From the NCBI RefSeq assembly GCF_003286085.1, contig NW_020825294.1, positions 6,014,001 through 6,078,000 of the forward strand: DNA of 64,000 bases, read 5' to 3'. Source of the DNA: Drosophila persimilis. Taxonomy: Eukaryota; Arthropoda; Insecta; Diptera; Drosophilidae. The first letter of the stretch is position 1. The number at the start of each line of letters is the position of its first letter. Position numbers and translations under genes: made by a program. The notes beneath the pieces were generated by a model. It ran no database searches. It had not been told where the DNA came from and saw nothing but the letters and a program-made list of their open reading frames with translations. Shown here one piece after another: positions 49,766 through 61,221 of the stretch.

Positions 49766-52700
49766 TATTTTTTTGTGTGCCTTTTCTCTCTCTCTGTCTG
49801 TCGCTGGTGCTCTCTGATGTTGGCCCTGACACGCACAGCTCCTCATGCCAGTGTTGCCCCAATGTTTTGCCGTTCCTGGGCGCTGGGCTTCCGCTGGGGT
49901 TATTGTTGGGGGCATTGATTTGCTGCCGCTGCCCCTGCTGCACTCGTTTTCCATGAAAATACAAACACAAACACTCTTTTTCATACGCTCTCGAGCCCCT
50001 CCCTATATCTTTTTTATGGCTCTCTTTCCCCGTCGATTTTGATATTCATGTTGCATGTTGCTGACTTTTGAAGTTTTTGGCAATTGGAAGTTTTTTTTTT
50101 TTTTTTTTGGAGGGTGGAAAAAACAATTTGAATAGCTCTTTGGATTGTTTACTTTAATTTACATTTCTTTCATTTCTTTTTCTTGTTTTTTTTTTTTTTT
50201 TGTATTTTTGAGGTTTTTTCGGTCATACTTTTCTTTATATTTGATGATGGGGGTGCGGGGGTGCGGGGTTTTGGGGCGATATGCAAATCGAGTCTGAACT
50301 TCTTTAATGAACTAATTTTGTGGCAGAACAACGACGATCTCCACTCCTGATTATTAATGCCTTTCTCGCTTACTCTTGAAAGCTGAATTCAATTAGGCGT
50401 ATGCCACGCCTCCCCAGACCAGAGACCTCTCTGCTGCTGTTTATTTATGTGCCGTTTGCTGACTGCTGCCTCATTTGCAAAAGTTTCCTAAAGAAAAGAT
50501 TCGCTTCAGCGACAGCTCCAGCTCCAGCTTCTGGTGGCACTGCTGTCTGCCTGCCTGCCTGCCTGCCCCACGCTCTTCTCACTGTATGTGTCAGTTTGAT
50601 AAATGATATCAATTTCTTATAGACTCCACACACACACACACACGCACACACTCCTCCACGCAGCACTTGTGCCTCCAGTAGGCCTCCAAAGTTTGTTTTA
50701 GAATATTCCATTTCTCTCTGTTTCTGTTTGTTTCTCGCTTTGGCCTGCCCCTGCCACACCATTCCCGGTGTTCCCGGAGTCCACTTTTGCCAATTTGACA
50801 CTTTTAGCGATGCGCGTGTGCCGTGGCACTTGAATTTCAAATGTATCTCAAGGCCCCTGCCTGCCCGCCCTGCCCCGCCAGTCGAGTGTATGAATTTTTA
50901 ATATATGTAGAATGAGGCAATCTCTTAGTAGGACTGCGAATGCGAATAGAAGTGCCAGAACTTCTTCTACCCAATATGCTAATCAGGGAGAGGGAGCGAA
51001 AGAAGAGTTGAGCCAAAGTGGAGAACTTTCGGGAGATTTTCTTTGGGTAAATTAACCAAATATGGCAGCTGTATCTATCTGTATCCGTTTCGGTGTCTAT
51101 TAAGATGATTGTAACTGTCAGAACGGCAGTTGAATGACAAGTGAATGAAGGTGGAATCTTAACTTTTCGATTTTAAGATTGAAATTGGGTTCTACAGGAA
51201 ATATAATTTAGAAAAAGATTAAAATTGGAATCTACTTCAAATAGTCGCTGCAGATTTCCCAATAAAATCTCTTCCAAACTCCTCGTAAAAAAAACCAATA
51301 AATCCCCCAAGTTTCTGCCGCAACACCTGAGAAAATAGTTGCCACAAAAAACAACAATCAATAAATTAAGATGAGATATTTGTGTCTGTTTTTTTTGGGA
51401 GTGAAGAGAGTGGAGTGGAGCGCCTTTCTAAGTATAATCTGTGCAATAATTTAAAATGCCAACGAACATTCATAACGAGCATACAATTAACACAAATACC
51501 CAACGACCGATGCTGCCCAATGACGCCGCCAGCTCAGAGACTATTAGCCCAGAAAAATACACATCAAGCGAGCACATTAGTGAGGCAGACCCCGAGACCG
51601 GAGACCCACCAAGTAGCCAGATACGACACGGAGGCACGGAGGGACGGCGGCGACAGACAGACGACAGAAACAGCCGCCGGGCAAAACAGTTCCCAGATCA
51701 TGTAAATGATGGAAAAAGACGAAAAAGAGAGCTGGGCAGGGAGCTAGAAAAACTTTCGGCCACTAATCTATAATGCTGTCAGGCATTAAACAACTGAAAA
51801 ACCAAATTTGTAACTCATTAAACAAAAGAAACGGAAAACAGAACGAATCTTAAGTGAATGACTGATAAATGCCACTCGCGTCTCATTTGTGGAAACGAGA
51901 GTCGGGGGACCGACTGCCAAATAATATTTAATTATAAACAAATAAGCGAGAAAAGAGTCTGAGAGTCCAGTAGTCCGCCTTGGGGTTAGACATGGCTCCG
52001 CCGTAAAAGGTGCAGAGTGATTAATTATTATGTCAGGGAATTAAATCAAATATTTGAGTTGACACAGAGTTCCATTTGCTGTGCTCTGTCGAGGAGGTCT
52101 CTTCGGGTTTATCTGTCTGTCTGTCTCTTCGAAATCACGAAATGCAAATAAAAATGACTTTAAGAAAGGAACAACAACAACAACAAAACCATAATAATTT
52201 CCTGTCTTCTGCCGTGGACGGACATGAAAAATTGAAAAGCCAACAGACAGGCATTTCGGGCAAGAGATAACATAATCCATGGTGCATGCATCTGTGCATC
52301 CAGGGGGAACCGTGAGTAACCATTTTTTTTTTTTTTTCGGTTCCATTCGGTTCGGTTTGGTTTTGTTTTTGTTTCATGAGAGAGACAAAGGCAGTCACGG
52401 GGAAAACATTAGCATATATCAATGCCAAATGCAAATAAATCATCAATAACATTTCTTTCTCTACCTCTCTCTCTCCCTCTCCCTCTATCTGTGTGTGCCA
52501 CTTATGCACCACTTACAGATACTTACCCTGGAGACGGAATGCCCAGAGGGACAGATACCAGATACCAGAACACACAGAGATACCCGAAGAGCCGTAGAGC
52601 CGTAGAGCTGCATGCAGCTGTATGCAGTTTTCCTCGAGGCTGAAGAGGAAACCTAAAGGAACACGCCAACGCGTCTGTCATGTGCGCCCCGAACTAAGGC

Positions 52701-53555
52701 GCCTTGCATAAATTTACGCCCGGGGATAAGCCCAAAAAAGGAACAAGAGCTAAAGATACTCTGCTCAGATACTCAGCTGCCAGGGGGAAAATGGAAAGGC
52801 AAACATAAAGCAATTTTATGCGTTTTTAAAATGCGGCAATTGACTGAAACAACAAAAGCGAGCGAGGAAAATTCAACCAGACCGCATGCGAGCACGTTTT
52901 CCGAGAGGGTAAATCAAATACGAACCGGAGCTCGAGCTGGAGCTGGAGCTGGAGCTCAAGTCGGGGCCAGACCACAGACCACGGACCACAGACCGTATAC
53001 CGTATCCCGTAACCCGTAACCCGTATCGAAAGGAAACGCCGGCTACGACGAGTGTATCTCGCGCTGGATGGCTGGCTGATAAGCAAAAGGCGAAATGCTT
53101 GATGGTTTGTTGACGACCAACAAAAAGTTCTTGAGCGTGTGTAAACATTTGAAGGACCATCGCACCCAGGGACCTGCACAGGCAGGAGCCAGGAACCAGA
53201 GGAACGAGTCTCGGTTTCGGTCTCCGTCTCCGTCGTTTATAAATGCTCTACAGTTACAAATTGTAGCCGCAGCTGTGCGTGTGCCACATGTGCTCTAAAC
53301 CATTTATAAATGTAACAAAAAAAAAAGTAACACACAAGGAAAAGCGTAAGGGAAAAGCCCTTAGCCCAGAGACAGTTGTGGCACAAGTGCAATGCATAAA
53401 TAGCAAGCAAAAGATACACGCTGAGAGAGAGAAAGATACAGAAACAGGCGACGACAAGGTGTTACTTGTGGGAGTGTTGGCGTGTGCAAAATGTTATAAA
53501 CAAATCGATAATTTAAAGCCCATGAAAAGGCACTAAAAACCATAAAAAGAACGCA

Positions 53556-54237
53556 CACACACACACCAACAGATACATTTTGAGAGGAGCAGATACCCCG
53601 GGAGTATCTCTGCGCATTCGAAGCGGAAAAGCGGGCATAACAAAAACAGAAATTACTTCAAGGAAGATACGGGAGAACGCCTCGCATCGTTCCCCATTTC
53701 GTGGCCAAGTGCTAAAAGTGCAATTTCAGCAATTGTATCTGCAAGATACATTAGCGCAAACCGAGGGGTGTGCCTGTCGGTCTGTGCCGCGTATCGTGAG
53801 CGGTGTAATGACAATTTGACACAAGGCACAAAATACATACATGAAATTGAGCAATTTATATGCCAAATGTGTAATTTGATGCACGGACGAGATACATTCT
53901 GTCTTGTATGGTTGTATCCGTATGTACCGAGTATCTGCGCCGAGCAGATGTCGTGTAAACGGTGGAGACTGCTGGCAAAGAACTTTAATTGCAGCCCATC
54001 CCCGAGGAGTATGCATTGAGATACATTCTGGTATCTGCAAGATACATTTGCCACAGCAAACACTGTGCAAGCAGCCATAAACTACAAAAAAAACTAAAAA
54101 ATAAACAGAGAACATTAATTGCAACTGTTGCGGGCAGATGCATATTTGCAGATGTGAGATACATTCGTGTGCTTACAAGATACTTTTGTGCTTGTGAGAT
54201 TCTAACATAAACAACAAGTGAGATACATTTAAATGTT
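53556..54237. repeat. Degenerate AGATACATT words leading into the array
   Basis: AGATACATT or its inverse appears many times without strict spacing, for example near 53571, 53747, 53892, 54020, 54157 and 54221. Several have an inverse partner within 10-20 bp, as in TGTATCTGCAAGATACATT near 53737. This zone looks like older, diverged copies of the regular array that follows. Confidence 0.65.
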
Positions 54238-54810
54238 AAATACATTGGTATCTATGAAATATATTTTTCTCATTTAGATACATTTAGGAAAAATGCAATA
54301 AAACAATAAAATTCATATTGTGAGATACATCTGTATCTATAAAATAAATATTTAACTAGCAGATACATTTGTATCATTGTGAAAAATGCAATAAAACAGT
54401 AAACAAAATTTAATAAAATCCATATTGTCAGATACATTTGTATCTTTAAAATAAATATTCTAGTGGAAGATACCTGTGGAATAAAATAGTGAATAAATTT
54501 AATAAAAGCCTAGGCTTCTATAAAATCCATATTGTGAGATACCTTTGTATCTATAAAATAAATATTTAACTAGTAGATACATGTCTATCTTTAATTCAAT
54601 AAAACAGTGAACAAAAAGCTACGCTTCTATAAAGTCCATACAGTGAGATACATTTGTATCTATAAAATAAATTATTAGCTGTTGGATACATTTGTATCTT
54701 TGGGAAAATTGTAATTAAACAGTGAACCAAATTTAATAAAAAATAATCCATATTGTCAGATATATTTTTATCTATGAAATAAATATTTAACTGTTGGATA
54801 CTTTAGTATC
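54238..54810. repeat. Six-copy tandem array of paired near-palindromic 16-mers
   Basis: Each unit carries two 16-mers of the type AGATACATTTGTATCT whose starts are exactly 38 bp apart: 54238/54276, 54323/54361, 54430/54468, 54537/54575, 54646/54684 and 54758/54796. A few partners are eroded on the right half. The unit period is 107, 107, 109 and 112 bp for the later copies and 85 bp between the first two. Between the pairs lie AAAATAAATATTTAACTAG and CAATAAAACAGTGAAC-type sequences. Each 16-mer can pair with itself as a six- or seven-base stem. The array ends about 480 bp upstream of the signal-peptide exon. Confidence 0.85.
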
Positions 54811-55289
54811 GGTGAGATAAACTAAAAAACAATTTGAAAAAAAACTTTTTGCTGTGAAATAAACATTGTGTGAACGGATTTATATCCATAAGATACTTTT
54901 TCATCCAGCAAATACGTTTGGATCTGTGAGAGAAATGCCTGAAAATGTGTGTGCAGTGCAACAGGAACTTTAACTAAATCTAATTTGCTGTCTGTCAGAT
55001 ACTTTTCACCGAAAACGAAAACGAAACCGACGCCATGCCAATGCCAAAGCAAAAGCTAAAATTACATTTACAATTACATTTTAGACCAAAAGTCAGTTCA
55101 TTAACGAATTTTACCCCTAACCCCCACCTACCCGTGACTCTTGCAGAGCATCGTCCACAATTAGCGGAGCCATCGGAGAGGAGAGGAGGAGCCAAGGAGC
55201 CGCCGCCCAGCAACAACCGATGGACCATGTTGATGCCGGTGCTGGAATACTCGTACAACAGACACATAGCCAAGATACCAAATTGTAAA

Positions 55290-55554
55290 ATGAGGCGAAC
55301 GACGACGCTTAGAGTGGCATCGATGCGGATGGGGTTGCTGTTCCTCCAACTGTTGCTGGTGCCGCTGCTCCACTGCCAGGCGGTGGATCCAGCGGCCAGC
55401 GGTGGTGCTGGTGCTATTGCTGGCGGTACTGTCGCTGGCGGAGGAGTCAGCGCTGGTGCTGGTGCTCCCGGAGGTGCGGCAGGGAGCAACAGCCTCAATG
55501 GCGGACCAGCGGGTGGCACACTGAGTGCCAATCTCACGGAATTGGGCAGTCCCG
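55290..55554 (+). CDS. First coding exon of an unidentified secreted or membrane protein (partial)
   Basis: Read from the ATG at 55290 (context TAAAATG) the exon encodes about 88 residues. A basic start, MRRTTTLRVASMRMG, leads into a hydrophobic core LLFLQLLLVPLLHC with likely cleavage near CQA. A Gly/Ala-rich stretch with Ser and Asn follows, then LSANLTELGSP, including a possible N-glycosylation site (NLT). After CCCG a donor GTGTGT begins at 55555, so the exon ends in phase 1. Without splicing the frame stops at 55580. The frame is also open upstream to an ATG at 55035, but the upstream text looks non-coding and would bury the signal peptide. GC-rich third positions support real coding. 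I do not recognise the family. Later exons are probably beyond the window. A candidate acceptor with an open phase-1 continuation lies at 56831. Confidence 0.6.
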
Positions 55555-57059
55555 GTGTGTATAATTCGACATTGGATATATAATGCTAATTGCAATGTAG
55601 TGTATGGCGTATAGCTTAACCCCTAACCCCTAACCCCTAGCCACAGTCCCATTACCATTCCCATTCCCATTCCCAGCCCCCCTTGACGACGACGCCGCCA
55701 TTTTGGCATTTGTGTATTGTGTGTGTGCATTACCCGTTTCCGTTTCCGCTTGGCAAAAGCAAGAGCAAAAGCAGGGAAAGGGTTCGCCGGGCGGCAAAAA
55801 CTATTAGCTACTTGGCGCTAAATAACCACGCCCACGCCCACGACCCTTGGCCCGACCACCTCCTCCTCCATTCACACAGAAGCAAAACACTAAGCATCAA
55901 TTAACCCAATTTTCAGAATCCATTTTCACCTGGCCACGGAGCACGGAGCATGGAGCATGGAGCATGGCGCATGGAGCTGTGGCCATGGCGCGCTCTTTGG
56001 CTCTTTTGCTGAGTATTTTCCTACTTTTCCGTACTTTTGTGTGGACTTAAGTGTGCGTGTTCACAGCTCCTTTTCCCTCCATCTATATATATATTTTTTT
56101 GAGAGTTTACCTCTTCTTTTTTTGCCACCAATCCCCAAGTGGCGACGAGTCGAAACCAACTCCCAATTCCCCCAATCCCAGCCCCAGCCCTAGCCCCAGC
56201 CCACTTCCTTGTTTAATCCTGGCTCTTTTAGCCAGACTTTTCTTCTACTCCAAACTCTTTTCGCAGGCGTTCCGGGCATTTGTTGTAGTTTGGTTTGGTT
56301 TTGGTTTCTGGATCTGGACTTCAACGTGGGAGCAGCAGAAGCAGCGGCAGCAGCAAATCATAATTAATCCATCGATTTTCCAGCATTCTTTTTTCAGCAT
56401 TTTCCAGCTTCAATAATTCACACAAATCATTTCAGCTATAAATATAAATTCTTTTTACAGCATTTAACAATGAGTTTTTCAGCAAACAAGAGAATTTTTT
56501 CAGTACAGTAGAGTTTTTCCCTTTTATTATTGATTGGAATACATATTACGGATCCAATTACAAATTGATGAGCGGGTAATGAACGCCACAAAAAAAAAGG
56601 TATGTATTAAATGCAATAATTGTAATTTTGAAATGCCTTTCGCGTGGCTTTGATTTGTATGTAATATCATAAATAATTCATTTTCACACATTCATAGCCA
56701 TATCTTTGCTTGTAAACTCTCGCTATTAATCATATTTTACATACATACATACATACAAACATACATAGTATGTATAGTGTGCGCTGGACATTCGAATTAT
56801 ATTTGTTTTATTTTATTGGGTATTTCGCAGACGCCACAGAACTTGTACGACAGTTTGTCAGACATCAGATACAACGGACAGCGGGTGGTCGCAAACAGCT
56901 GGAGAGATGCAGATGTCCGGGATTGGGATTGTATTTCTTTGAAGAAGTGACAACCCTTCAGATACATTTACGACTGCTGGCGGGAGTTGTGTGCTTGATT
57001 GCGGCTCAAAGAAATGAATTCCATAATGTTCCACTATAATAAGTGCATTAAATTAAAAA
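55555..57059. other. Presumed intron downstream of the signal-peptide exon
   Basis: Contains three CCCCTAA units at 55617-55640, a pyrimidine-rich block at about 56090-56250 and CATA repeats near 56740. A TTTCGCAG acceptor-like site at 56823-56830 is followed by about 208 bp open in the phase needed by the exon above, ending in a stop at 57037-57039. Its translation, starting DATELVRQFVRHQ, shows no domain. Two other frames are also open for over 100 bp, so I do not call it an exon. Confidence 0.4.
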
Positions 57060-57375
57060 CGAGGGGAAACGTTTGATCAGATCTCATCCAGGTTCATCAA
57101 TCTGATATATACGGTTATTCCCTATAATTATAAGCTGGATACTGGATACAACATTTAGTTTCTAGAGCTCTTATGGTCCCTGAGATTTAGGCGCTGATCG
57201 GGACCGCCAGACGGACAGTCAGACATGGCTATATCGACGTGGCTTTTGATGCTGATCAGGGAGATATATATGTATATACTTTATGGGATCGGAAACGCTT
57301 CCTTCTGGACGATACACACATCTAATCTAATATACCCCTATCTATACTCATTTTGAGTACCGGGTATAACTATCT
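57060..57375. repeat. Remnant of a dispersed Drosophila repeat
   Basis: The text includes GCCAGACGGACAGTCAGACA, GGCTATATCGACGTGGC, TACTTTATGGGATCGGAAAC and a terminal TATACCCC ... GAGTACCGGGTATAA. This series is familiar to me from many introns and intergenic regions of Drosophila genomes, where it belongs to a high-copy non-autonomous repeat. I cannot assign it to a named family without a library. No open frame is retained. Confidence 0.6.
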
Positions 57376-59894
57376 CCAATTTTGTTATTCATAAATATAA
57401 TCTACTAATTATTTATACGAATAAAGCCACCATTCAAACGTGATAAAACATAATTAAAAGCGTAATTTATTGCAAATATTATATGTCGATTTATGGCATT
57501 GTAGGCCTAAACTCTAACGTGTAAAACATTGATAAAAACAATATTGATAAGCATATTTTTACTTGTTTATACCCTGGCATGGCATTCTGTAAAGTAAAAT
57601 AAAAATATTCTTGAGACAAGACATGATTAAATCAGTCTTAAAACAAAAACACTCTACACTTTTGTTAACTTTGTTTTAGGCAACATTTTTATCTGCCAAT
57701 AAAAGAGAACTAATTATTATAAAATACCATAAAATTGTGTGTGTCATCCTTTTGGGTTTCGTTTTCGTGTTGAACTGTCTGTCGATCAACTAGCTCAACC
57801 CCGCCAGTCCAATCAGTGGGTAGGAGAGGGGAAGGGACACCAAGACACAGGAAGTTGTCTCAACCTGTCCATAAAGATGGCACTCCACGGCCTACACGAT
57901 TGCCGTTCAAAAACCCGTTTGGATCGGAGACTCGGAGGAGACTCTTGCCTGCGTGGCCTCCTTGTGGTTCTGTGCCTGTGCCTGTGCCTGTGATTTTTTG
58001 TGTAGTCTGAGATACGTCTTTTATGCATTTTGTGGCTGCATCTAGATAGGCCCGGCCCGGCCCGGACGGGGCCAGGCCAAAAAGATTGACTCCAGCAGAG
58101 TGTTGATAAGGCCCCTCCTCGCAAGCGGCCCGATAAAGTCAATCAATCAGCTAAGAGACAGCAGCGGCTCAGAGCCGACTTAATTATCTGTTCAGATAAC
58201 CAAAGGCTAAAAATAGCAGCTAGTGGCCAGTGGATGTTATGTTAAATCGAAAATCAAATCTCTACAAAATCGGTAATTTAATATGCCAATTGTGGGCCGA
58301 ACAATGGCCAGAGTCTGCCTTTGGTTATGGCCATATTTAGTCTCACTAAAGACTGCTCGAACAAGACTTTGAATGGGCTTTTATTAATATATTAAGCAAA
58401 TCGTTTGGACATCTGAAACAATTTAGTTTAAAGCAAACCCCCAGAAGTGTGGCATATGCCCAAATTCATTCATTCATCGAGGCATGGAAACAGGTTTGGC
58501 CAGCTTGGAATCGATCTCCAGTAAATGGTATTGAGAGCAATAAAGCGATGGAGTAATCACCAACTTGAAGAGATAAACATTCTTCTTAAAGAACAAAGAA
58601 TTCCCTGGAATTTAGTTTGTTAAATTGCCTCTGAAATGATGTGCTGAACAATTTGCCAATCCAATTCCTTCCTTTAGCCCTAACCTATGCCAAGCCAAGA
58701 GGAAAAACTTGTCGATTGGACAGACCAGACCCAGGGCCGTGGACAATGAAAAATAAAACTTTCACATAATAGCTTCGAAAGTTGCACACATACCCCCTCC
58801 CCCTCCCTAGGAACTTACCTTGGGTTCTCCTCCAGAAACTTGTTCTTTTCGCCTGCCAAACAAATAGTTGGCCATAAGAAGTTGTTCAAATATTTATTTA
58901 CTTTTTCAAGTTGCGTATTTTTTTTCCCCTGCCATGTGTTTGGTTTGGTTTGCTTTGGTTTTGGTTTTGGTGCAATGTTTATGTATAATTCCCTGGGCAA
59001 AGTTACCTGCTGCTACTGCTGCTGCCACTTTTTGCGCCCGCTTCGAGTGCTGCTTTGGACCAAAACTAATAACAAATCTTTTCATTAGTTGCGTTAGACA
59101 AGTTAGTTAAAAAGTGCACTTTAGGCAAACACACAAATGCGTGTCTGTGTGTACACCTCAAGGAAATTCAACTCAAACAAGAGAGAAAGTGATATATCCT
59201 ATATAGATACTCTAACTGTTAGGTCTATAGAACAGTTTGGTGATTAACAATCGAATAGATCGTTTGATTAACACTATACAAAAGTCCATTCTGCTGCATT
59301 CTCTGCCATGCAAACAGCTCTTCGGAATAATAGTACCCCATAGACAATAGAATATAACTTAACAGAACAGAACAGACCAGGGGAAAAAATTAGTTAAGCC
59401 AATATCCAGGGGGATGGTGTGGGGCAGAGAGGGCACAGTGCAAGAGGGAGAGGAGAATACTTGCCCGAAGAACTTCTCCTGGAAACTTTTGTGAAAGCTA
59501 CTGAGCATAATGAAAGCATAACATTTAGTTAGCACTTGTATTTGCTATATAAACTGAAGCTCCGTCCTGGCCCCCATCTCACCTCCGCCCTGCACCTGTA
59601 TGTCCTCGTACTCGTACAGCCCGGATAGACAACAACAACAACTTTTCATTAATAACTCAAAAATGTTTTGTCTTGAAAAGTTCAGCAGCATCGAACACAC
59701 ACCACTCTCCTGTCTGGGAGGGTGGGGAGGGGAGTCTACCGAAAAAAAGAACTTTGGGTCCGCAAAGTTTTTACTGTTGTGCAGAAAACAAATCAAAGGA
59801 GTTTCCGACAAAGTTATTTTTTTTTTTTTTTGCCACCCAGAGCCCTCCTCCCTACGCCCTGGATCCCGATGAGATGAGTGGATCGAGTGGGGGG

Positions 59895-59896
<2 letters not shown>
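57376..59896. other. Non-coding DNA, no gene seen
   Basis: A+T-rich up to about 57730, then mixed. Short CCTGTG repeats lie near 57975 and a GGCCCGGCCCGG palindromic GC run near 58049. No exon was supported. Confidence 0.6.

Positions 59897-59949
<53 letters not shown>
59897..59949. repeat. 53-base G homopolymer
   Basis: Fifty-three consecutive G residues on the plus strand, preceded by GTGGGGGGTT and followed by TGTGTCGG. It creates false poly-Gly and poly-Pro open frames. Such a tract could form G-quadruplexes; it could also be mis-sized in the assembly. Confidence 0.95.
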
Positions 59950-59950
<1 letters not shown>

Positions 59951-61221
59951 GTGTCGGATCGGCTCGGGGGGTGTTGGGGTCTGAGTGGAACAGACTGTGA
60001 CAAACAATGACAACGGCTATAAGAAGGGAGAGCCACGACAATGGCAATTAAAGCAACAACCAGAACAGCAACAACAAAGGCATCAGTTCAGTGGAAGTTT
60101 GTCCATAAAAAGCATACAACAACTACTCTGGCAAATGGGTAAAAACTCTGGTAATAAAGGGAAATTATGATGATTTTCTATTTGGCAGCGCGTTCCAAGC
60201 ATTTGGCGCGAAAACAAAGAACCATAAAACCGGGTCGGATTCTGAGAGGAAACAACAGTATCCCGCTGTCGCAGTGGCAGTCTCCTTTCTATCCGCAGCA
60301 GCATCAAAGGCGAAAGAAAACCAGAAAGAAGTGCAAAAGAAATTAAATGACAGGAAAAAATAAGTATTAAATGATAACATTGTTGTTCTTTCTATCCGGA
60401 GAGCGTTAAGTGAAATCATTCACAGTTGGGCGAACAGTAGGAGAAAAGGAAACGAAAACGAAGAAGGGATTAAAATATCAGAAAAACCGAATGAAAAAAA
60501 GAAAACCCAGTGCAAAAGTTGTAGAACTTTTCAGTGAATGAGAAATAGTTTAGCAATTAATTGAGTAGTGAGAATTATTTGAAAGCATTTGTTCGAGTTC
60601 GAGTCTGAGATCGATTGGAAAAATATGTAACTAATTGTTGGGTCATAAGTTAGACGTTGAAGCTGAGAATGAATAGAAATTGACAGGAATTTTAAAGGAT
60701 ATTATTGCTTAATTATAAACAACGTATTCCTTGATTCAAGGTCAAACGGTCAAGCCGGAAGCCTGTAGCCTCTCTTTTCCCTTGCCAAATGTGTAGACAA
60801 CAGAATTCAAGGGAAGATACATATGGTTCACACATTTGCACTCAACCACATCGCGGACAACTTTTGACACCAGCTCCCTTATTGTCCAGCTCTGTCCTCT
60901 CACACGGGCACTCTCTCACTAACACGAGTACAAAAAGAACGGCCAGCAAAGGAAGATCTGGGCATACACTGGGCATAACGTCGTAATCAATGCCTCTATA
61001 TATGACAAGAAACTATTAATTTTTATATGTTCAGCACATTTAGGCATCAAACCTGGTATTCGAGTTTTTAATGATTTTAATCAGTGCCAAGATGGCCAAG
61101 AACGGCACAGCTGCTATCTTCCATGTCTCACCACCTGGGGGTGGAGCAACGATTTTCGAAGGACCCTAGTTGGTATAGTGAAACCATATTCCTTGGTCAG
61201 CCCTACGAGTTCGGATTTATT
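59950..61221. other. Non-coding DNA, no gene seen
   Basis: CAACAA repeats near 60050-60080 are followed by A-rich sequence. No exon-like frame is evident until the minus-strand pseudogene to the right. The plus-strand open frame 61084-61491 is antisense to that pseudogene and is not called. Confidence 0.55.

Larger units (their letters stand above)
40060..53555. other. Non-coding DNA, no gene seen
   Basis: Thirteen kilobases without a supported exon. It holds microsatellites (CAT at 40625-40656, TGGAG near 41085, GAGCCC-type at 41176-41220, TA near 41868, TC words near 46097, GTACGA at 49741-49765) and an A+T-rich block at about 44560-45300. Poly(T) runs occur near 50094 and 50186, and CAGTCTC words near 44385-44430. 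An open frame at 51456-51773 (105 codons, hydrophilic) overlaps another in a different frame and has no domain. From about 52500 AGATAC words become frequent and lead into the array upstream of the signal-peptide exon. Confidence 0.55.

Noticed and set aside
51456..51773. 105-codon hydrophilic open frame
   Set aside because: A second frame (51382-51705) is open over the same bases, there is no domain or splice context, and composition alone can explain it.
55035..55289. In-frame upstream extension of the signal-peptide exon
   Set aside because: The upstream residues look like non-coding sequence, would place the hydrophobic core about 100 residues inside the protein, and the ATG at 55290 has the better context.
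55617..55640. Three CCCCTAA units resembling telomere repeats
   Set aside because: Drosophila telomeres are made of retrotransposons, not short repeats. Three units inside an intron are explained by simple sequence expansion.
59545..60036. 163-codon poly-Pro frame and its antisense poly-Gly frame
   Set aside because: Both are produced by the 53-base G homopolymer.
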